A stretch of DNA of 9,282 nt from JBIQLO01 sp044464175. GTDB taxonomy: Bacteria; Planctomycetota; Phycisphaerae; Tepidisphaerales; Tepidisphaeraceae. A program made the translations under genes and the position numbers. Under the pieces are notes generated by a model. That model was not told the DNA's origin. It worked only from the letters and a program-made list of their open reading frames with translations, and did not search any database. Every line of letters begins with the position of its first letter. Position 1 is the stretch's first letter. Where the stretch lies: contig JBIQLO010000164.1 in NCBI GenBank assembly GCA_044464175.1, positions 1 to 9,282 on the forward strand, in the 5' to 3' direction. Shown piece after piece: positions 1-5,439 of this stretch.

Positions 1-227
1 AGAACGTGCTGTACGGAGACGGCCACGTCGAGTGGACCAGCAACCCCTTCGTCGGCACCCAGCGCGACAACATCTACACCGCCCGCGACACTGCCGACGG
101 TTCCGGTGCCGCGGCTGTTGACGGCCCGGGCCAGGCGCCTGACGATGACACCGTCACGCCGATCAGCAACACCGACAGCATCCTGCTGCCGGCCAATGCC
201 AACGGCACCCTCGTTCCGGCCCCCTAA
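1..227 (+). CDS. H-X9-DG type pseudopilin-like protein, C-terminal end (partial)
   Basis: This is the last 75 codons, in frame from base 3, of a gene that begins outside the window; it ends at TAA. The visible start reads NVLYGDGHVEW, followed by NPFVG and DNIYT. This Asp-Gly-His block resembles the C-terminal DG motif of the 'H-X9-DG' proteins. Those carry a type IV pilin-like prepilin leader and one N-terminal helix, and are found in large numbers in planctomycetes and relatives. The leader and helix are not visible here. The remaining ~45 residues are low-complexity and rich in Ala, Asp, Pro and Gly, as expected of an exposed tail. The family's role is not well established; a cell-surface or pseudopilus-like location is inferred. 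An intrinsic terminator follows 37 bases later, so this is probably the last gene of its transcript. Confidence 0.65.
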   Translation, partial: NVLYGDGHVEWTSNPFVGTQRDNIYTARDTADGSGAAAVDGPGQAPDDDTVTPISNTDSILLPANANGTLVPAP

Positions 228-263
228 GCTGGCGGCCTAAGGAATTGACTGCCTGACAATCTC

Positions 264-292
264 AGGCCCGCCCCCTCCGGGGCGGGCCTTTT
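264..292 (+). terminator. Intrinsic terminator after the pseudopilin-like gene
   Basis: A perfect 10-bp G+C stem (GGCCCGCCCC at 265-274 paired with 279-288) closes a 4-base loop (CTCC) and runs directly into TTTT (289-292). An A264-T289 pair can extend it. The T-run is on the plus strand, so it ends transcription coming from the gene stopping at 227 and separates it from the gene starting at 367. Confidence 0.88.
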
Positions 293-323
293 CATTGCGC
301 CCCTCGCCCGCAAACTCCCGCTT

Positions 324-353
324 TTGGCGTCATCCCCCCTCCGGCGGTACAAT
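324..353 (+). promoter_or_regulatory. Candidate sigma70-type promoter for the pseudouridine synthase gene
   Basis: TTGGCG (324-329) and TACAAT (348-353) are separated by 18 bases; they match the -35 and -10 consensus at 4 and 5 of 6 positions. A start site near base 360 would leave only about 7 bases before the ATG at 367, which agrees with the lack of a Shine-Dalgarno sequence there. Prediction by eye only. Confidence 0.4.
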
Positions 354-366
354 TCCGCAACGCACC

Positions 367-1137
367 ATGAAAGAACGCATCCAAAAAGTGCTCGCCGCCG
401 CCGGCGTCGATTCCCGCCGGCATGTCGAGGAGATGGTCCGCCAGGGCCGCATCGCCGTGAACGGGACCATCCAGCGCGACCTGCCCATCCTGATCGATCC
501 CGCCACCGACCGTGTCGAGGTGGACGGCGCGCCGGTGCGCTTCAAGCCCCCCAAGACGGCCCCAAAGCTCTACATCCTGCTCAACAAACCCAAGGGGGTC
601 TATTCCACCAACGTGGCCCAGGGCGTCCAGACCCGCGCCATTGACCTGCTCCCCCCCGATCTCCCCGGCCGCGTCTACCCCGTCGGACGACTGGACGCCG
701 AGTCCAAAGGGCTGCTGCTGCTGACCAACGACGGCGACCTGACCCAGCGCCTCACCCACCCCAGCTACGGCGTCACCAAGACCTATCGCGCTGTGGTGGA
801 CGGCTTTGTCGAGCCGCAAACCCTGGTCGCCTTGGAAAAGGGGGTCTGGCTGGCCGACACCCGAACCGGCCAGGGCTTCAAGGCCGCCGCCGCCCAGGTG
901 CACATCGTCCGCCGCTCCAAGGCCAAGAGCATCCTGGAAATCCGCCTCCGCGAGGGGCGCAACCGCCAGATTCGCCGCATGCTCGCCCAGCTGGGCCACA
1001 AGGTCCGAGACCTGACCCGCATCCAGATCGGCCCCCTCCTCCTTAAAGGCCTGGCCCCCGGTCAATCCCGCCTGCTCACCCCGCGCGAAATCAAAGCCTT
1101 GAAAGAATGGGGAACCCAAAAGAAGATCAAATCCTAG
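367..1137 (+). CDS. RsuA/RluB-family pseudouridine synthase
   Basis: A 256-residue enzyme expected to isomerise a specific uridine in ribosomal RNA to pseudouridine in the cytoplasm. Residues 1-55 form an S4 RNA-binding domain (KERIQKVLAAAGVDSRR, then VRQGRIAVNG). The catalytic domain carries the family signature VYPVGRLD with the nucleophilic Asp at 110, then GLLLLTNDGDL, and the C-terminal basic block EGRNRQIRRML (196-206). Length and order match RsuA/RluB/RluE/RluF enzymes; S4 plus this length favours RluB-like, but the target base cannot be read from sequence. The ATG at 367 was chosen over an upstream in-frame TTG (295) because it begins exactly at the S4 domain; no Shine-Dalgarno is visible. 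The gene ends with TAG. A 6-bp inverted repeat (GAGGCG/CGCCTC, 1137-1158) follows and could be a weak attenuator before the next gene, 39 bases on. Confidence 0.93.
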   Translation: MKERIQKVLAAAGVDSRRHVEEMVRQGRIAVNGTIQRDLPILIDPATDRVEVDGAPVRFKPPKTAPKLYILLNKPKGVYSTNVAQGVQTRAIDLLPPDLPGRVYPVGRLDAESKGLLLLTNDGDLTQRLTHPSYGVTKTYRAVVDGFVEPQTLVALEKGVWLADTRTGQGFKAAAAQVHIVRRSKAKSILEIRLREGRNRQIRRMLAQLGHKVRDLTRIQIGPLLLKGLAPGQSRLLTPREIKALKEWGTQKKIKS

Positions 1138-1164
1138 AGGCGTGCCATCCCGCGCCTCCACTTT

Positions 1165-1170
1165 AAGGAG
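1165..1170 (+). promoter_or_regulatory. Shine-Dalgarno site fixing a GTG start
   Basis: AAGGAG lies 6 bases before the GTG at 1177. It supports that codon as the true start of the secreted protein and shows that canonical ribosome binding is used in this genome. Confidence 0.75.
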
Positions 1171-1176
1171 TCACTC

Positions 1177-1941
1177 GTGCCGCGCCTCTCATCGAAATTC
1201 GCACTGATCGCCGTCCCCCTACTGCTCCTCCCGCTCCTTGCCCAGGCGGCCGATCCCCCCGCCGCCCGGCAGCAGGATGACCAGATGCGCCGGTTTCTCG
1301 AAGCCAGCCGCCGCGAACACGCCCGCCCCCTCGACTGGCAACCCGTCCGCCGGTTCGACTTCGACGATCCCAAAACCCTCGACGCCTTCAAGGTCATCAA
1401 GGGCCGGTGGGTCATCAAGGATGGCCAGTTGCAGGCCGTCGGCGGCGAGGAGGACCGGAGCATTCTCATCGCCCCCTGCCAATGGCCGGCCGTCCGCGTG
1501 GCCTTCGACGTGACGCTCAAGCCCAATGCCCAAAACCACGTCGGCGACATCGGCATCCGCCTCAGCGCCGACCCCGTCACCGGCAGCTTCTCCAAGGGCT
1601 ACACCACGATCGCGGCCCAATATTTCAACCAGGCCACCGTCTGCTACCGCCTCAGCCAGCCCATCGCCCGGACCGAATGCTTCAGCGTCGAGCCCGGAAA
1701 GAAATACCACGTCGCCCTGGAGTTCAACATTGTCTCCATGTCCAAAACCCGCCGCGAGGGACACTTGCGCCTCTGGGTCGATGACAAAATCATTCTGGAC
1801 GCCTGGGACCACCAGCCCGTGGACCTGGATCCGGATCGCATGATCGGCCTGAGCACCTACGGCACCGACATGATCATCGACAACCTGGTCCTCTCCGCGC
1901 CGCCGCCCGGGAAGAAACCCGCCACCGGGAAACACCCTTGA
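1177..1941 (+). CDS. Secreted beta-sandwich-type protein of unknown function (DUF1080/LamG-like)
   Basis: A 254-residue protein with a clear signal peptide: positive N-terminus (RLSSK), hydrophobic stretch at residues 8-21, and an AQA site with predicted cleavage after Ala24. A short helical linker follows, then a region (about 57-240) with alternating hydrophobic strands and the motifs FDFDDPKTLDAF, GRWVIKDGQL and a late IIDNLVLS. This pattern, 'Asp-Phe-Asp-Asp ... W.v.dGqL ... dnl.v', is typical of concanavalin/LamG-like and DUF1080 (3-keto-disaccharide hydrolase-like) sandwich domains, which often bind or cut sugars in planctomycetes. No catalytic residues can be assigned, so the activity is unknown. 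The last ~15 residues are Pro/Lys-rich. GTG start set by the AAGGAG at 1165. Its TGA overlaps the start of the acetyltransferase gene, implying co-translation and perhaps a shared surface-carbohydrate role (inference). Confidence 0.72.
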   Translation: MPRLSSKFALIAVPLLLLPLLAQAADPPAARQQDDQMRRFLEASRREHARPLDWQPVRRFDFDDPKTLDAFKVIKGRWVIKDGQLQAVGGEEDRSILIAPCQWPAVRVAFDVTLKPNAQNHVGDIGIRLSADPVTGSFSKGYTTIAAQYFNQATVCYRLSQPIARTECFSVEPGKKYHVALEFNIVSMSKTRREGHLRLWVDDKIILDAWDHQPVDLDPDRMIGLSTYGTDMIIDNLVLSAPPPGKKPATGKHP

Positions 1942-2507
1942 CCCACCGCGAAAAAATGCTCGCGGGCTCGCTCTACGATCCGGGCGATCCTGAATTGGTG
2001 GCGATGCGCCGGCAGGCGCGCCGCCTCACCCGCCTTTACAACGCCACCACGGAAGCCGAAATCCCCCGCCGCCAGGAACTCATCCGCCAGCTCCTGGGCG
2101 CCACCGGCCGGCGCTTTGAAATTGAGCCTCCCTTCCAGGTGGACTACGGCCGCCACATCCACGTCGGCGAAGGCTTTTACGCCAACTTCGGCTGCGTCAT
2201 CCTCGACTGCGCCCCGGTGCGCATCGGCAACGGCGTCCTGCTCGCCCCCGGCGTCCACATCTACACCGCCCATCACCCCCTGGACCCCTCCCTCCGCATC
2301 CGCCCCGACTTCTCCCCCGGCGAGGAACTCGCCTCCCCCGTGACCATCGGCCACCGCGTCTGGATCGGCGGCGGCACCATCCTCTGCCCCGGCGTCACCA
2401 TCGGCGACAACACCGTCATCGGCGCCGGCAGCGTCGTCACCAAAGACATCCCCCCGGGCGTCCTGGCCGTCGGCAACCCCTGCCGCGTGGTGCGCACCAT
2501 CGCCTGA
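1938..2507 (+). CDS. Maltose/galactoside O-acetyltransferase-type enzyme
   Basis: A 189-residue left-handed beta-helix (hexapeptide repeat) acetyltransferase that would transfer acetyl from acetyl-CoA to a sugar hydroxyl. The N-terminal Mac domain (EKMLAGSLYDPGDPEL, then ARRLTRLYN) matches Maa/LacA/NodL proteins. Repeats follow from about residue 66 to 180: VDYGRHIHVGEGFYANF, PVRIGNGVLLAPGVHIYT, PVTIGHRVWIGGG, GVTIGDNTVIGAGSVVTKDIP and GNPCRV. His113 in TAHHPLDP lines up with the catalytic His of LacA. The TTG start at 1938 is preferred over ATG 1956 because the Mac motif 'REKMLAG' begins upstream of that ATG and aligns with the family N-terminus; it gives a TTGA overlap with the previous stop, so translational coupling is likely. 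The acceptor is unknown; the secreted neighbour hints at glycan metabolism. The next gene is convergent, 30 bases away. Confidence 0.92.
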   Translation: MTHREKMLAGSLYDPGDPELVAMRRQARRLTRLYNATTEAEIPRRQELIRQLLGATGRRFEIEPPFQVDYGRHIHVGEGFYANFGCVILDCAPVRIGNGVLLAPGVHIYTAHHPLDPSLRIRPDFSPGEELASPVTIGHRVWIGGGTILCPGVTIGDNTVIGAGSVVTKDIPPGVLAVGNPCRVVRTIA

Positions 2508-2537
2508 TGGGATCGCATCCCCGGCACAATAATGGAA

Positions 2538-2990
2538 TCAGTCGCCCTCCATCAAAGCCGGAAGCACTGCCAGTCCGGCCGCGCGGGCCAATTCGCGCTG
2601 GCGACGGTCAAAACTCGTCAATTCGGTCGCCTCAAGAACCCTTGCGGCGGCGACATGAAGAATATCCAGACTACGCGACAGAAGTTGCGGCGTGTGTGTC
2701 CGTGACAATTCAAGCGCCTGCCGATAATGCTCTGCCTAATTCAGCGGCTGACGGATCAGAAATCCATCCGCCTCATCCGCCTCAACCTGTTCAAGAATCT
2801 CCCGCTCTTGCCTGACGCTGAGGCCGCGGCGCCCCTTGAGACGCCTGATGCCATTAAGCAATTCAAGTTCCCCGAGATAGGTGTAGGGAATGGAATCTTT
2901 GAATCCGGCGGCGATTCGCCCGGCCAATTCGTAAAATCCATCCGCTTCTACATACAGTGCCAGCAGAAAGCTCGTGTCGCAATAAATCAT
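2538..2990 (-). pseudogene. vapC: VapC-type PIN-domain toxin interrupted by an in-frame amber codon
   Basis: Read on the minus strand, a PIN-domain ribonuclease starts at ATG 2990 (MIYCDTSFLLALYVEADGF) and meets TAG at codon 85 (2736-2738). The same frame then stays open for 65 codons to TGA (2538-2540) and encodes a typical PIN C-terminus: AEHYRQALELS, SLDILHVAAA, LTSFDRRQRELA, AAGLAVL. Acidic residues expected at the metal site are Asp5, Glu41 or Glu43 (GELELLN), Asp109 (SLD) and Asp128 (SFD); the last two lie beyond the stop. A full-length product would be 150 residues, normal for VapC. The stop sits where related proteins often have Trp (PLN-W-AE), so a TGG-to-TAG change is likely. The start overlaps the antitoxin stop as ATGA, the usual antitoxin-first arrangement. 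VapC proteins cut tRNA or rRNA; the 84-residue fragment should be inactive. Sequencing error or amber suppression are alternatives. Confidence 0.85.
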
Positions 2991-3229
2991 GCCCCCCGCT
3001 CCTCGATGAGCAGATCCACGGCCCCTTCACCCGGCGGAAGCACGCGTACGTCTTTGCCGCGCCGCCGCCCGAATCGCCGGGCGAAATCCGGATGCTTCTT
3101 CGCCGGCGGGGCATTCAACGTTGCAATCAGTTTGCCCCGCTTGGTGATGCCGACACGATGCCCCTCCGCGAGCCAACTCTCGATGCGCGGAAATTGCGTG
3201 CGCAGTTCCCGAACGGTGGCGGTTTTCAT
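2987..3229 (-). CDS. Phd/YefM (VapB-type) antitoxin
   Basis: An intact 80-residue antitoxin, the partner of the adjoining PIN toxin. The N-terminus MKTATVRELRTQFPRIESWL, then GHRVGITKRGKLIATL, is the DNA-binding and dimerisation domain of the Phd/YefM fold. The C-terminal ~35 residues (HPDFARRFGRRRGKD ... AVDLLIEERGA) are basic then acidic and would wrap the toxin. ATG 3229 was chosen because the family begins MKTATVREL; another ATG 12 bases upstream would add MIHI and cannot be excluded. No Shine-Dalgarno is present, but a promoter with a palindromic operator lies immediately upstream, so the mRNA may be leaderless. The last codon overlaps the toxin start (ATGA). Since the toxin has a premature stop, this may now be an orphan antitoxin that represses only itself. 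Confidence 0.85.
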   Translation of the reverse strand: MKTATVRELRTQFPRIESWLAEGHRVGITKRGKLIATLNAPPAKKHPDFARRFGRRRGKDVRVLPPGEGAVDLLIEERGA

Positions 3230-3232
3230 GAT

Positions 3233-3252
3233 GTGAATCATATGTGATTCAC
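3233..3252. promoter_or_regulatory. Palindromic operator of the antitoxin-toxin pair
   Basis: A perfect inverted repeat: half-sites GTGAATCA (3233-3240) and TGATTCAC (3245-3252) around a TATG spacer. It covers the predicted -10 box and part of the spacer of the antitoxin promoter. Phd/YefM-type antitoxins commonly bind such palindromes to repress their own operon, so this is the likely autoregulation site. Binding itself is inferred. Confidence 0.68.
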
Positions 3253-3265
3253 GCAGACCTGTCCA
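3237..3265 (-). promoter_or_regulatory. Promoter of the antitoxin-toxin pair
   Basis: On the minus strand, TGGACA (3260-3265) and TATGAT (3237-3242) are separated by 17 bases; each matches the sigma70 consensus at 5 of 6 positions. It fills nearly the whole 37-base gap between the nadB stop and the antitoxin start. A transcript start about 7 bases after the -10 box falls at or next to the ATG (3229), implying leaderless translation. Confidence 0.6.
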
Positions 3266-3266
3266 A

Positions 3267-4943
3267 TCACCCCTTCTCCTCCACCGGCTGCGGAATCGCC
3301 GTCTCCATCGGCCGTTTCCACAGCAGATGCAGCCGCCAGTGCTCGTCATCCCGCTCCGGATGGTCGATGCGGTAATGCGCCCCCCGCGATTCGGTCCGCC
3401 AGTACGCCGCGTTGGCGATCAGCGCGCAAACGGTGAGCATGTTCTGCAATTCCCAACCCGCCGTCGGCACGATCGTCGACTTGCCGGGAAGGAAAATCTT
3501 GTCGATCACATACCGGCTCCAGAACGCGATGATCTCCCGCGTCTCATTCAGCCGCTCCCCCGTCCGCTCGATTCCCGCGTTGCGCCACATGACGCTGCGC
3601 AAGCTGCTCTTGATGTCGGTGATGTCCAGCTCCGTGCGCGTCGAGGCCGGAATCTGATGCTCCAGCTGAAGCGGAAAGCGAATCTCCGTCCCTTTCGCCT
3701 GCCGTGCTGCGTCGATCCCCGCCCGGGCTCCGAACGCCAGCCCCTCCAGCAGCGAATTGCTCCCCAGCCGGTTGGCCCCGTGCAGCCCCGTGCTGGCCGC
3801 CTCCCCCACCGCGTACAGCCCCTCCAGCGTCGTCCGCCCCTGCTCATCGGCGTAAATGCCCCCGATCATGTAATGGGCCGCCGGATGCACCGGAATCAAA
3901 TCCTTCGCCAGGTCGATCCCGAATTCATCCGCCAGCTTCGCCAGTTGCGGAAACCGCTCCCGAAACGCCCCCGTCGGCAGGTGCCGCACGTCCAGGTAGA
4001 CGTGCGTGAAATTGGTCTTGCGAATCTGCTCGATGATCGCCCGGCTCACCACATCGCGCGGCGCCAGCTCCGCCAGCGGGTGGTAATCCTGCATGAACCG
4101 CTTGCCCGTCCGGTCCACCAGGTATGCCCCCTCCCCCCGCACCGCCTCGGTGATCAGTGCACGGCTCGCTCCCGCCACGTACAGCGTGGTCGGGTGAAAC
4201 TGCACCATCTCCATGTCCCGCAGGCTCGCCCCGGCCCGATACGCCATCGCGTGCCCATCCGCCGTGGCAATCGACGGATTGGTCGATTCCCGGTAAAGCT
4301 GCCCCGTCCCCCCGCTGGCCAGAATTGTCCGCTTGGCCCAGATGAGCTGAATGTCCCCTTCAATCATGGCCAGCGCCCCCAGGCACCGCCCCTGGTCGCT
4401 CACCAGGTCGATCACGAAGCTGTTTTCCGAGATCGTGATCGTCTCGCGCCCCCGCGCGGTGCGGATCAGCGTGTCGGCCACATCCCGCCCCGTCGCATCC
4501 CCAAACGCATGCACGATGCGGGGAAAGCTGTGGCCCCCCTCCCGCGTAAAGGCCAGGTTGTACGGGTTCCCCTGCTTCTTATCGAAATGCGCCCCCCAGC
4601 CCAGCAGCTCCAGCACGCGCTGCGGCCCCTCCTCAATGACGATCCGCACTGCGCTCTGATCGCACAGTCCCGCCCCGGCCACCCGCGTGTCCTCCTCGTG
4701 CGACTCAAAACTGTCTGTCGGCTGCAAAACCGCCGCGATCCCCCCTTGTGCATACCACGTGTTGGATTCGTCGATCGTGTCCTTAGTCAGGACGATCACA
4801 TCCGCCCCCTCATCCGCCGCCCCGATCGCCGCGCGCAACCCCGCCACGCCCCCCCCGATCACCAGCACATCCGTAAACCGCTGCGGCAGCCGGGCGGCCT
4901 TGAACGGAATCAGATAGCGGCGGTTGGAAAAGGGTTCAAGCAT
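3267..4943 (-). CDS. nadB: L-aspartate oxidase (first step of NAD synthesis)
   Basis: A 558-residue FAD enzyme that oxidises L-aspartate to iminoaspartate, which quinolinate synthase (NadA) then condenses with dihydroxyacetone phosphate. The FAD-binding Rossmann motif is at 26-35 (VLVIGGGVAG); the family signature SNTWYAQGGIAA at 60-71. Active-site motifs are VQFHPTTLY (His250), RGEGAYL (269-275), LAPRDVVSRAI (Arg296), HPAAHYMIGGI (His357) and NRLGSNSLLEGLAFG (391-405); Arg296 and His357 align with E. coli Arg290 and His351. The C-terminal helical domain is complete. The NTWYAQGG and HPAAHYMIGG motifs favour aspartate oxidase over succinate dehydrogenase or fumarate reductase flavoproteins. 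ATG 4943 has only a weak AGG upstream. nadA and nadC are not in the window. The gene sits between two toxin-antitoxin modules on the same strand, 7 bases after the extended hicB frame. Confidence 0.95.
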   Translation of the reverse strand: MLEPFSNRRYLIPFKAARLPQRFTDVLVIGGGVAGLRAAIGAADEGADVIVLTKDTIDESNTWYAQGGIAAVLQPTDSFESHEEDTRVAGAGLCDQSAVRIVIEEGPQRVLELLGWGAHFDKKQGNPYNLAFTREGGHSFPRIVHAFGDATGRDVADTLIRTARGRETITISENSFVIDLVSDQGRCLGALAMIEGDIQLIWAKRTILASGGTGQLYRESTNPSIATADGHAMAYRAGASLRDMEMVQFHPTTLYVAGASRALITEAVRGEGAYLVDRTGKRFMQDYHPLAELAPRDVVSRAIIEQIRKTNFTHVYLDVRHLPTGAFRERFPQLAKLADEFGIDLAKDLIPVHPAAHYMIGGIYADEQGRTTLEGLYAVGEAASTGLHGANRLGSNSLLEGLAFGARAGIDAARQAKGTEIRFPLQLEHQIPASTRTELDITDIKSSLRSVMWRNAGIERTGERLNETREIIAFWSRYVIDKIFLPGKSTIVPTAGWELQNMLTVCALIANAAYWRTESRGAHYRIDHPERDDEHWRLHLLWKRPMETAIPQPVEEKG

Positions 4944-4950
4944 GGAAAAC

Positions 4951-5172
4951 CTATGAGGCCATTTGATAGATCACGGGACGATATCTCTGTCACAAAAGGG
5001 GCTTGTTCTCACTTCGAACGGCCTTCAGCCATGCCGATTTTGCCCGCTGCACTTCCTTCAAAGCCGCCTGAGGCGTTTCGCCAAAGGCCGAACACGCCTC
5101 CAGATCGGGAATATCGGCGATGCATCCCCCATCCTCGTCGCTGTAGAAAATATCGATGTGGTAAGCCTTCAT
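4951..5172 (-). pseudogene. hicB: HicB-type antitoxin with an in-frame TGA before its conserved tail
   Basis: ATG 5172 opens a 60-residue product (MKAYHIDIFYSDEDGG, then CIADIPDLEACSAFGETPQAAL) typical of the small, single-domain HicB antitoxins that neutralise HicA mRNA-cutting toxins. It ends in ...NKPLL at TGA (4990-4992). The same frame continues for 12 codons, QRYRPVIYQMAS, to TAG (4951-4953). The tail RYRPVIYQ is just what relatives of about 72-75 residues carry at this point, so the TGA most likely replaced a sense codon (CGA or GGA are one step away). The 60-residue form keeps the whole beta-alpha core and might still fold, so it may be a truncated gene, not a dead one. The start overlaps the end of the hicA remnant (ATGA). 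nadB begins 7 bases past the extended stop. Confidence 0.78.
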
Positions 5173-5418
5173 CCGTCTTCTTCCAACATCAGATTATAGC
5201 GTTCGACAAGCTTCAGGAATTGATGAACCTGATAGGGCTTTACCGCGGACATTCTGCAGGTAGATCAATTCAGGAATACCCAGACGCGCAAAAATTGGAT
5301 GGCTGCTCGAGGTCCGCGACCGATGAAACCCGAAGGCCTCCACCAACGCGACGAACTCTGAAAAACGCGGGTTGCGCGATCCAGCCAGCGCTTATTGCAG
5401 CGGCTTGCGGCCGTTCAT
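5169..5418 (-). pseudogene. hicA: Degenerate HicA-type mRNA interferase toxin
   Basis: There is no intact long reading frame here, but joined frames rebuild a HicA protein. From ATG 5418: MNGRKPLQ, a TAA (5392-5394), then ALAGSRNPRFSEFVALVEAFGF, SSSHPIF, IPELIYLQNVRGK. The frame shifts near 5236-5244 and continues as KPYQVHQFLKLVERYNLMLEEDG, ending at TGA 5169-5171, which overlaps the hicB ATG. Relatives of this HicA subtype read roughly GKAKPYQV at the shift, so a 5-base loss is likely. HicA folds as a small dsRNA-binding-like domain with a catalytic His in G-S-H-H; here the site reads S-S-H-P, so it is also eroded. Three kinds of damage make this a clear pseudogene. It starts 21 bases after nuoC on the same strand, in the hicA-hicB order. 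Family patterns are from memory. Confidence 0.8.
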
Positions 5419-5439
5419 CTCGTATTTCCGGCTTTTCCG

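Noticed and set aside
292..1161. A 289-codon open frame antisense to the pseudouridine synthase gene
   Set aside because: Same mirror effect; no motif, and it would cross the terminator and promoter region.
2509..2521. GGGAT/ATCCC hairpin between the acetyltransferase gene and vapC as a bidirectional terminator
   Set aside because: Only a 5-bp stem with a 3-base loop and no T-run on either side.
2507..2815. A 102-codon plus-strand frame over the vapC region
   Set aside because: It overlaps the PIN-domain sequence on the minus strand and has no recognisable features or ribosome-binding site.
2736..5172. Stop-codon reassignment as the reason for in-frame TAG and TGA
   Set aside because: TAG ends the pseudouridine synthase, nuoC and phosphatase genes, and TGA ends nadB, glyS, the acetyltransferase and the antitoxin genes. 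Both work as ordinary stops, and a TAA and a frameshift also occur in hicA.
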